From Methanothrix sp. (GTDB taxonomy: Archaea; Halobacteriota; Methanosarcinia; Methanotrichales; Methanotrichaceae), in contig JAQVZT010000054.1 of assembly GCA_028708055.1 (NCBI GenBank), positions 1 through 12,227 on the forward strand: a stretch of 12,227 nucleotides of DNA. The letters run 5' to 3'. Below, piece by piece: positions 6,242-12,227 of the stretch. The position numbers were made by a program, and so were the translations under genes. Positions within the stretch are counted from its first letter, which is position 1. Each line of letters begins with the position of its first letter. Under the pieces are notes generated by a model. The model did no database searches and was not told where the DNA came from. It saw only the letters and a program-made list of their open reading frames with translations.

Positions 6242-6287
6242 AATTGCATAAAAATGAAATTATTGCACTAGTCGACAGGTTTATATG
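6242..6287 (+). promoter_or_regulatory. Effector operon promoter block (copy 2 of the shared cas promoter)
   Basis: This block matches the cas6 promoter at 38 of 46 positions. The TATA box is TTTATATG (6280-6287) after the invariant TCGACAGG. The upstream half contains ATTGCA twice (6243-6248 and 6262-6267), which could be direct-repeat operator sites. Leaderless spacing (31-32 bases) points to a start near the ATG at 6312, not the cas10d ATG at 6605, so transcription would begin about 300 nt before cas10d. Confidence 0.75.
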
Positions 6288-6311
6288 AGTTTGGAGGTTA
6301 CAGTGGTGTCA

Positions 6312-6605
6312 ATGGCTGAGAGATTTGCACTAATCCCGAATCAGTGCCTGGGATTCGGTCAGGTTTTATGCGAAGTGCGTCAAAGGTCCGCCGCTTTGAC
6401 GGCGGAAATGATGGAGAATGTCCAGCCTGATGGAGGGCAAATGCTCACCGGCTGCGACTGCCCGGCCGGAGGCCGCCCCGCGGGCATGAGGGCGGGGGCG
6501 CAGGCTCGCACGCACGGGCATGGGTGCGCACACGGGCGCGCGGGCGCCGGGGGGAGCGAGAGCGCGGGAGAGGCGGAGACGAGAGTGTGGGAGGGGGAGA
6601 GGTAA
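6312..6605 (+). CDS. Hypothetical 97-aa leader ORF before cas10d (doubtful)
   Basis: The ATG at 6312 is 32 bases after the first T of the effector TATA box, matching the cas6 geometry (31), and the frame runs to TAA 6603-6605, overlapping the cas10d ATG as TAATG. The first 45 residues look protein-like (MAERFALIPNQCLGFGQVLC). From about residue 46 the sequence is glycine-, alanine- and arginine-rich with a CDC motif and TRTHGHGC-like low complexity, as expected from translating an 80% GC tract. An in-frame GTG (6306) with GGAGGT at 6293-6298 is another possible start. It may be a real coupled leader gene or only the open frame of a structured leader. I know no homologue. Confidence 0.3.
   Translation: MAERFALIPNQCLGFGQVLCEVRQRSAALTAEMMENVQPDGGQMLTGCDCPAGGRPAGMRAGAQARTHGHGCAHGRAGAGGSESAGEAETRVWEGER
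6387..6406 (+). other. Perfect hairpin in the cas10d leader
   Basis: TCCGCCG (6387-6393) and CGGCGGA (6400-6406) form a seven-pair GC-rich stem with a CTTTGA loop. It lies in the predicted transcript between the promoter and cas10d. There is no T-run, so it does not look like a terminator. Confidence 0.5.
6451..6604 (+). other. GC- and purine-rich tract with a hairpin before cas10d
   Basis: Bases 6481-6540 are 48/60 G+C and 6541-6600 are 46/60. Bases 6549-6602 are 47/54 purine on the plus strand. At the left end TGCCCG (6459-6464) pairs with CGGGCA (6481-6486), and nested inside is CGGCC-GGA-GGCCG. The tract ends at the cas10d SD (GGGGGAG, 6593-6599). It contrasts sharply with the AT-rich cas10d gene. 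No tandem repeat unit is evident. Confidence 0.6.
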
Positions 6606-9178
6606 TGGTTTCTGATGCATTGCAGGATATTTTTAGAGATCGTAAGAGATTGAAGGAAATGGAAGACCGGTTGGAAAAGACCTCTTCCGAGAGGCCTGAA
6701 TCGGGACTATTTGAAGGATACCTCAAAACAGTGGATATTCATCTTGTTGAATGGGGTATGGCGTTCAAGCCTGCCAAGAGCGTGGAATTTGGAAAGACTG
6801 ATCAGAGCATGCTTAATCACATTAGAAATGGAATCCTCTTTCTTTTGAGCTTTAACGAAGCTCTCGACAAACTCAATGCAAGGCCACTTGACGGCGATGG
6901 TCTTCGAGAATGCATTTCTCTCTTCGTGGTCCATGATCTTCATAAACTGAAGTATGGAGAGTGGAAATTAGATAATGATTTATTGGAATTACCGGACACG
7001 ATGGGAAATCAATTTGAAATACCAACATCAGTGTTCATGAAATTCATCAAAGAGATGCATTTGAGAGACTTTGCTCCAAGTTTGAAGGATGAAGACTATT
7101 TTTCTGTTGCCGTTGCACTCCATAAGAGCAGATTTTCTCGTTCCGGGGCGCGAACATCTCGGTTCATGGATCTGGAGCCATTCCTTTACCTCATGGACAC
7201 AATGGCCAGCTGCGCATCTCCGGAGGAGGCGGTCTCTGCACGATCATTGACAGCACTTCGGGATGGATTCCCACAGGATTCAGCGGATTCTCAATTGAGT
7301 CTTCAATATCACAGGTTGGATGATGTCAAAGGCATATTATCCGGAATAATCAACAAGTCTGTAGCCGATGTTCTTGAAGAGAAAGGCCTGATAATGCTGA
7401 TGGCTTATCAAGACGGCTGCGTGTATCTATCAAAAGGGGCGGAAAACGCAAAAATTACAAATGATATCATTGGTTCTGTCTATCTTGCATTGGAAGAAAG
7501 CATTCATTCCCAACCTGCTCTCTCGGATGCTATGTCAATAAGCAAAAAAGTGGAACTTCAAGGAAATATAAATTGTTATCGACTTAGTGACGAGTATTAT
7601 TTCTTCAGTGGACCACGCAAGATGATAAGTGCATTGATCGAAAAGGCCACTACCACTGCTCACATGGAGAAAAAAGGCAAGATGAGTGAAGACATGCTAA
7701 ATAGCATTACAAGAGCTCTAAATGCCGCCAATTTAAATGTCGAGCAATCTGAACATGAAAAAAGGGCGCTTGTGGAATATGCAAGGCTTGTCAATACAAT
7801 TCATAAATCATTTATCTCAGAGCTTTTCAGAGACAATAAGCAAGCGCTTTTAAAGACGTGTGAAATCTGGGGTATTCCAGAAAATGTAACCGCATCTCTA
7901 GCAAATGTTTCAGATGATGTTTCAAAGGAATTGACCAGTGGTGGCAAGTGGGAGTATTCCTATGCGATTGCTAAATACGCTATGGATGAATATTATGACA
8001 AATACAGGCTAAAGGATCTTCCACCATCGAACGCATCAGAAATCCTATTTCAAAAGATCTGGAATGGACTTATGGGATTAAACGAATGGGAAACTTTTGT
8101 ATCAAATAAGACGAGCATCTACAGAGACGAATTAATGGAGTATCTTCATGATATCCTCTCTATAAATGGGACAATTTCGCAAAATTATGAGTCGAAATTA
8201 AGTGATTCATTCGGAGAATATCAAAAAGGTGGACGAGGCGGAAAGCTTTGTAATTTATGCAATCGAGGAACACTGCTTGACAGTCAAGATGATATGAAAA
8301 ATGTAAATTCATTCCTGAAATTCAACTTTAGCAATAGGGTATTTGCAGGAAAAGTGAAGCCCGATAATATTTATGCATGTATTCCATGCAGCGTGGAGTT
8401 GGTTCTTAGACTAAATGGATCTGATTTATCAAAAAAAATACCAGGCGAAGTTATTTATTATCATTTAATTCCTGACTATTTCCATACTCCTGAATCGTGG
8501 GATCTTATCCATACAATTCTCTCAAAATTCTCCGGTTCTGAGAAGGTGAGGATGGCAGCACTTGCTGAAAAAGTATTCGGATTTAAATATATCCATGATT
8601 CAACTGAATTAGATATTAATTCGAACATATATGATACTTGGATTGAAGTCCTTTCGGAAAAGGGCGATGAAAAGGGATCAAAAGGAATGAGCATGACCCA
8701 ATACATGGCCCAAGGTTATCCGAATATCATCGGCAACGCATGCATGATTTTCTATAAACCTCACGATAACAACACGGAATTTCATTTCTTTGGAGTCTAT
8801 ATCGCATTGATAATTGCGGCATACACTGGGATGAGAGTAGTAGTAAGCCATTCGCCCATTACAACAATGCGTGGCAGAGATTTCAACGAAATAGTTGCGC
8901 TGGATGCTATCAATTCTCATGTTATTGATTTCTACGGCAAGCTGATACCACTTTCTAGACTTGAGGATGCACTCAAGGCCGCCAGCGCACTGATTCGACT
9001 TGGCTATAACAGCTCCGGACTGAAAGACTCTCTATTTCCAAAGTTCTTGCGAGTTGTGAGAGACGAAGTGCTTCCAGGATCGTATCTCTTGAAAATGGTT
9101 TACCGTGGATCTGAAAACGAGAATTCTGTTCAATACTTGCTCGATGAAGCGTTATTCCTGGACGGATTAAAAAGGTGA
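6605..9178 (+). CDS. cas10d: Type I-D large subunit Cas10d (Csc3), large-subunit part only
   Basis: An 857-aa protein from ATG 6605, chosen because the sequence upstream is an arginine- and glycine-rich translation of a GC tract and GGGGGAG lies five bases before. The N-terminus is an HD nuclease-like domain: H72 in NHIRNGILF, H110-D111 in VVHDLHK, H173 in ALHKS. In I-D this domain supplies target cleavage that other type I systems place on Cas3. A zinc ribbon uses C549/C552 (CNLC) and C592/C595 (CIPC). No GGDD cyclase motif is visible, as expected for I-D. The protein ends (LPGSYLLKMVYRG, then FLDGLKR) where other Cas10d proteins continue into the small-subunit region, which here is the next ORF in the same frame after one TGA. 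It is much more AT-rich than the ribosomal half. Confidence 0.93.
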   Translation: MVSDALQDIFRDRKRLKEMEDRLEKTSSERPESGLFEGYLKTVDIHLVEWGMAFKPAKSVEFGKTDQSMLNHIRNGILFLLSFNEALDKLNARPLDGDGLRECISLFVVHDLHKLKYGEWKLDNDLLELPDTMGNQFEIPTSVFMKFIKEMHLRDFAPSLKDEDYFSVAVALHKSRFSRSGARTSRFMDLEPFLYLMDTMASCASPEEAVSARSLTALRDGFPQDSADSQLSLQYHRLDDVKGILSGIINKSVADVLEEKGLIMLMAYQDGCVYLSKGAENAKITNDIIGSVYLALEESIHSQPALSDAMSISKKVELQGNINCYRLSDEYYFFSGPRKMISALIEKATTTAHMEKKGKMSEDMLNSITRALNAANLNVEQSEHEKRALVEYARLVNTIHKSFISELFRDNKQALLKTCEIWGIPENVTASLANVSDDVSKELTSGGKWEYSYAIAKYAMDEYYDKYRLKDLPPSNASEILFQKIWNGLMGLNEWETFVSNKTSIYRDELMEYLHDILSINGTISQNYESKLSDSFGEYQKGGRGGKLCNLCNRGTLLDSQDDMKNVNSFLKFNFSNRVFAGKVKPDNIYACIPCSVELVLRLNGSDLSKKIPGEVIYYHLIPDYFHTPESWDLIHTILSKFSGSEKVRMAALAEKVFGFKYIHDSTELDINSNIYDTWIEVLSEKGDEKGSKGMSMTQYMAQGYPNIIGNACMIFYKPHDNNTEFHFFGVYIALIIAAYTGMRVVVSHSPITTMRGRDFNEIVALDAINSHVIDFYGKLIPLSRLEDALKAASALIRLGYNSSGLKDSLFPKFLRVVRDEVLPGSYLLKMVYRGSENENSVQYLLDEALFLDGLKR

Positions 9179-9187
9179 TCAAAGATG
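9173..9187 (+). promoter_or_regulatory. SD overlapping the cas10d stop and driving cas11d
   Basis: AGGTGATC (9173-9180) matches the complement of the archaeal 16S 3' end over eight bases and contains the cas10d TGA (9176-9178). The ATG at 9185 follows after four bases. The whole AGGTGATCAAAGATG differs at only two of 15 positions from the S28e-L24e junction (AGGTGATGGAAGATG, minus strand, 677-691). This is strong evidence for coupled, independent translation of cas11d. Confidence 0.85.
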
Positions 9188-9610
9188 AATGAGTCAGATA
9201 AGATTTGTCGTTTGGCGGAGATCGGTTTCAAAATCGCTCAGCCAAAAGGCTACAAACCTCACGCGGTGGAGAGACTCTTTCGTGAGTCTGTCAAAGCAAT
9301 TACAGAACTTCGGGGTGTTGATCTCTCAGGATGCGATTTCAAGGCATCGGTCTCTGGTCGCATCCAGAAAGCTCTGGATCGAATGGCAGATGATCAAGCG
9401 TTCATACCGGAACGAATGGGCCTAGATGCAAAAGCCGATGAATTTGCCGACCTATTTGTAAACGAGATTCTAAACGGCATCTGCGATGGAAAGCCTGGTC
9501 GGCTGAAAAAAATGGCCAACAACCTTGCAGATGGCTATTATTCTGCAACTCTTAGCATTCGTCGAAAATATTGGGAAAACAAGAATCTGAAAAGCAATGA
9601 TACAATCTGA
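9185..9610 (+). CDS. cas11d: Stand-alone type I-D small subunit Cas11d
   Basis: A 141-aa protein, mostly predicted helical. It matches the pattern I recall for the C-terminal Cas10d segment: an N-terminal helix (ICRLAEIGFKIA), a short linker (YKPHAVERLFRESVKAI), and a C-terminal bundle, FADLFVNEILNGICDG (87-102) then GRLKKMANNLADGYY. In characterised I-D systems this segment is also made alone by internal initiation and lines the crRNA-target backbone. Here it is a separate gene, in frame with cas10d and only two codons (TCA AAG) beyond its TGA. Together the two parts make about 1000 residues, near the length of undivided Cas10d. csc2 follows 15 nt later. The assignment rests on position, frame and remembered pattern, not on an alignment. 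Confidence 0.75.
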   Translation: MNESDKICRLAEIGFKIAQPKGYKPHAVERLFRESVKAITELRGVDLSGCDFKASVSGRIQKALDRMADDQAFIPERMGLDAKADEFADLFVNEILNGICDGKPGRLKKMANNLADGYYSATLSIRRKYWENKNLKSNDTI

Positions 9611-9625
9611 GGCGGAGGAGATTTC

Positions 9626-10627
9626 ATGAGCATTGAGGATATTAAAGCAAAAATAAAACCCGGACTTGTTGAGAACTTGATAAATGAGCCAAGCGCTCAT
9701 TATATTCATATCTTGCTATTGAGAGAATTGCAGTCAAGCGCCATTTTCACGACTAACGGGCAGGATGCTGATATCACGACAGTAGGAATCAGCGCTGCCG
9801 ACGGCCTGGTTGAGTACTCGCCAGTGATGATGTTCAAGCGCAAGCAGACTGGAAGCGACCGGAGGAAGGGAAAGGAGCTGCAAAGGAACCTGATCCAAAT
9901 CGAAGATACGATGGACGTGAATAAAATGAATCAGGAATCCCCAGAGTCCATACTATATGGAAGTGCAGCAGGCGACGAAGCGATCTCTGTTACTTCTCGG
10001 GTCATGTATGACACAGCTTATTCAATAAGGGATTCAAGCGTTCTTGTGGAGGAGAAGTTTCAGAATGCACCAGGCGATGCATTTGCCAAGGGAGCAACAA
10101 CAGCGATTCGAGAGCCTGATTTCATTATGCCTGGAACACTATTTCCATGCGTGGTTACGCTGAGAGATGCAATCTTTGAAGAGCTCATCTTTGTATTGGC
10201 CGTAACGAAGATGAACAAGCGCTATGGTGCGGCGACTTCAAGGATAGGAAGGATGGAAAATCACATCCTTGGGATCTATTTCGGTATAGAGGAAGGCCCT
10301 GCCAATCTCTATCTTTCCCAGGATGCAGCAAGGCGTCTGGCTGCCAGCAATGCTGGAGTAAGCTCTGAGAATTTGAATAAGGTGCTCCATAGCAGTGTGC
10401 TGGATATCAAGAAGACGGGCCAGATGGTTAAAGAATCATTTGATGATGAGATCAAAACTCTGAACATTAAGGCGCTAACAGATGCGGAGACAGTCGAATT
10501 AGTGGGCTTTGTCAAAGAGGATAACATGAAAGAAGCCCTGAAAATCCAAAAGGAAAAAGCCAAAGAGTTCTTTGATCGGGTGAATGAAAAACCAAAGGGT
10601 AAAAAGAAGGCTGCAAAGAATGAATGA
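9626..10627 (+). CDS. csc2: Type I-D Cascade backbone protein Csc2 (Cas7d)
   Basis: A 333-aa protein. The signature segment REPDFIMPGTLFPCVVTLRD (162-181), followed by LIFVLAVTKMNKRYGAATSRIGRM, is typical of Csc2. Csc2 is the Cas7-like RAMP protein that polymerises along the crRNA spacer. The C-terminus (about 310-333) is a lysine-rich tail. The SD GGCGGAGGAGAT lies just before ATG 9626. The gene overlaps csc1 by 8 bases, so translation of the two is coupled. Confidence 0.95.
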   Translation: MSIEDIKAKIKPGLVENLINEPSAHYIHILLLRELQSSAIFTTNGQDADITTVGISAADGLVEYSPVMMFKRKQTGSDRRKGKELQRNLIQIEDTMDVNKMNQESPESILYGSAAGDEAISVTSRVMYDTAYSIRDSSVLVEEKFQNAPGDAFAKGATTAIREPDFIMPGTLFPCVVTLRDAIFEELIFVLAVTKMNKRYGAATSRIGRMENHILGIYFGIEEGPANLYLSQDAARRLAASNAGVSSENLNKVLHSSVLDIKKTGQMVKESFDDEIKTLNIKALTDAETVELVGFVKEDNMKEALKIQKEKAKEFFDRVNEKPKGKKKAAKNE

Positions 10628-11414
10628 TAGTATTCAGGTGGTGGAATGCTCTATCGAAACCCTTGACCGCACACTCTATGCATCAAGAGAAGTTGGCGAT
10701 CTTGTGGATACGGGAGACTTCATCCTGAGCACTGCGCTTCATCATGCATTCGGTTTCGTGTCCGGCAAGTACATCAATTTCGGGAACAAGCCTTCGTATG
10801 TTGAAGAGACTTCAGAGATCTTTAAAAGCTTCTACATCACCCCAGCAAAGCCCGAATCGATTAGCGAGTACATGAGGAAGATCCTCAGAGTCCAAAGACC
10901 AGCGGGCGGACCTGAGCCTCTGCGTTATCTGGGCGGGCATTCCACAAGCCAATGGAATGCCAGACCTCATCAGTATGCAGTAAAGAATTGGAAAGCTGCA
11001 GAATTGCCAAGGGACATGAAGGGCAAGAATCTCCCCAAATTCGGAAAGGAGAGGGTTCTAGATCAGCAGAACTTACTAACATCTTACATCTTGCCTTATG
11101 AGATCGAAGCTTCTTCATTGGCTGCAAAGATTCCAAGATACATTCGCTTAGGAAAGAAGAGATCCAAAGCACGAGTCAGCACAAGAATCATCGAAGGGAT
11201 TGTAAATGAAGGAGAGTTTCTCACCAATCATCCATTTGGAATTTACGACTATGATGGAATACCGTTGGGAGACCTGATATCAATTCGAATGAGGCCGGTG
11301 CCACTCATCATTCAGGGACGATATAAGGGAAAATTCATAAGAATTCCACTGGATGGAAAGAAAGATGATGTTGTTCTCCCTTATAAATTGGAATTTCTGA
11401 AGGCGAAAAGATGA
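10620..11414 (+). CDS. csc1: Type I-D Cascade protein Csc1 (Cas5d)
   Basis: A 264-aa protein from ATG 10620 (MNDSIQVVECSIE). The N-terminal block YASREVGDLVDTGDFILSTA followed by LHHAFGF (20-46) is the Csc1 signature. As the Cas5 of type I-D it caps the 5' end of the crRNA and helps read the PAM. The start lies inside the end of csc2 (8-base overlap); an open frame further upstream to 10584 is probably not translated, because the preceding residues are only lysine- and arginine-rich. Its TGA overlaps the cas3 ATG as ATGA, so csc2, csc1 and cas3 are tightly coupled. Confidence 0.93.
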   Translation: MNDSIQVVECSIETLDRTLYASREVGDLVDTGDFILSTALHHAFGFVSGKYINFGNKPSYVEETSEIFKSFYITPAKPESISEYMRKILRVQRPAGGPEPLRYLGGHSTSQWNARPHQYAVKNWKAAELPRDMKGKNLPKFGKERVLDQQNLLTSYILPYEIEASSLAAKIPRYIRLGKKRSKARVSTRIIEGIVNEGEFLTNHPFGIYDYDGIPLGDLISIRMRPVPLIIQGRYKGKFIRIPLDGKKDDVVLPYKLEFLKAKR

Positions 11415-12227
11415 ATTCAGGCGACATTGCTCAAGAAGACGATGCAAAAGCGGTCCTGGTTGATCTGGATGGATTGCGCTTAAAGTTGACTGACCAGGAA
11501 TATCTTTCTGGCCTAAAGGGCTTTGAGCATCAAATCGAGAGCGAAAGGAGGATCAAAGAGAACGAATCGCTTTTCTTGTTTAATCACAGCCCGACTGGAT
11601 CAGGCAAGACAATATCCTGGCTGAAACCGGCGCTTGATACAAAAATGAAGGTCATTGCGGTCTATCCGACAAATGCACTGGTTCTCGATCAAAAAAATCA
11701 AGTTGATCGCTTTATAATAAACAATCGAGATAGGTACAATCGGAATGACTATCATATTCAGGCAGTTACAAGTGATCTCTTAGATAAAGAAAAGAGCATT
11801 TATCCCGGTGAAACGGGCTTGCGAAAGGGTCAGCTCCTAAACAGGATCATACGCAAGGGACGAGGCAAAGGGCTGATATTGCTGACAAATCCAGATATTC
11901 TAATGCTTGCGCTCAAAGATGCTTACTACGAGCACAACATACGCGAGGCGGTTCGTAGCGTTGATATGATAGTAGTAGATGAGTTTCATTTAGCATCCGT
12001 CAAGCAAAGCGACATGCTGCTCTTCATGATGCATGAAATGAGCAATGACCCGAGAACTCGTCTTAAGAAATTCGTCTTTTTAAGTGCCACACCAAATCGA
12101 CAGATTGTTGAAAGAGCAAAAAAAGTCAATTTGAATGTTGTTGTATTTGATGACAAGAGCACTCCGCTATCATGTTCAGAGGGACATCCAGTCCTTCCGA
12201 AATTAGAGCTGAACGTCAGATGTGGAG
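11411..12227 (+). CDS. cas3: Type I-D Cas3 helicase (5' part, runs off the window)
   Basis: I translated 272 codons, open to the right edge. The ATG at 11411 overlaps the csc1 stop (ATGA). Superfamily 2 helicase motifs are visible: Walker A PTGSGKT (61-67), the motif Ia region VIAVYPTNALV, motif II DEFH (190-193) and motif III SATP (225-228). The N-terminus is short (about 60 residues before Walker A) and has no HD nuclease domain, which is normal for I-D, where the HD is on Cas10d. It unwinds and translocates on target DNA after Cascade binding. RecA domain 2 and the C-terminus are outside the window. DEFH in place of DEAH or DEVH seems usual for this Cas3 group, from memory. Confidence 0.92.
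   Translation, partial: MNSGDIAQEDDAKAVLVDLDGLRLKLTDQEYLSGLKGFEHQIESERRIKENESLFLFNHSPTGSGKTISWLKPALDTKMKVIAVYPTNALVLDQKNQVDRFIINNRDRYNRNDYHIQAVTSDLLDKEKSIYPGETGLRKGQLLNRIIRKGRGKGLILLTNPDILMLALKDAYYEHNIREAVRSVDMIVVDEFHLASVKQSDMLLFMMHEMSNDPRTRLKKFVFLSATPNRQIVERAKKVNLNVVVFDDKSTPLSCSEGHPVLPKLELNVRCG

Noticed and set aside
5467..6311. CRISPR array, or a CreTA-like toxin-antitoxin RNA pair, between cas6 and cas10d
   Set aside because: I looked for spaced repeats and repeat ends such as ATTGAAAC. Only isolated partial matches exist (ATTGAAC near 6183, GAAAC near 5734), with no pair of repeat-like copies. The organism's repeat is not in the window, so a degenerate copy cannot be excluded.
6524..6604. 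27-residue N-terminal extension of Cas10d from GTG 6524
   Set aside because: It translates the GC tract into arginine/glycine low complexity, and a good SD precedes ATG 6605.
9176..9178. TGA read as selenocysteine, joining Cas10d and Cas11d
   Set aside because: The TGA forms part of a strong SD followed at once by an ATG, the same layout as S28e-L24e. There is no need for recoding and no reason for selenocysteine at this position.

Overview
The window reads as a euryarchaeal chromosome, probably a methanogen of the Methanosarcinales (Methanothrix/Methanosaeta-like); the lineage is an inference. Supporting signs are the archaeal ribosomal cluster L7Ae-S28e-L24e-NDK, a dihydropteroate synthase-related protein of the type found in methanogens, archaeal TATA-type promoters with leaderless spacing, and Shine-Dalgarno (SD) sequences of the form AGGTGAT, matching the 16S rRNA 3' end.

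Left part, minus strand (1-4402). The distal block is rpl7ae, rps28e, rpl24e (56 aa) and ndk. Upstream of it are a secreted or membrane-anchored protein of unknown function, a dihydropteroate synthase-related protein, and csa3, a CARF-wHTH CRISPR regulator. csa3 and the pterin-related gene are only 2 nt apart.

Right part, plus strand (4522-12227). This is a type I-D CRISPR-Cas locus. cas6 diverges from csa3, followed by a zinc-ribbon/TM2 membrane protein, then an effector operon: cas10d (csc3), a stand-alone small-subunit gene cas11d, csc2 (cas7d), csc1 (cas5d) and the cas3 helicase, which runs off the right edge. HD residues are in Cas10d and the visible Cas3 part has no HD domain, as expected for I-D. 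No cas1, cas2, cas4 or CRISPR array is in the window.

The most interesting points are these. (1) In described type I-D systems the small subunit Cas11d is made by internal initiation within cas10d. Here the same region is cut off by one in-frame TGA that lies inside a strong SD, followed two codons later by an in-frame ATG. (2) cas6 and the effector operon, 1720 nt apart, have near-identical 46-nt promoter blocks (38/46 identical), a likely shared operator/promoter, perhaps read by Csa3. (3) Between that promoter and cas10d is about 300 nt with two perfect hairpins, a roughly 77-80% GC, purine-rich tract, and a 97-codon ORF overlapping cas10d as TAATG; composition then drops abruptly to AT-rich at the cas10d start. 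(4) A zinc-ribbon/TM2 membrane protein sits inside the cas locus.
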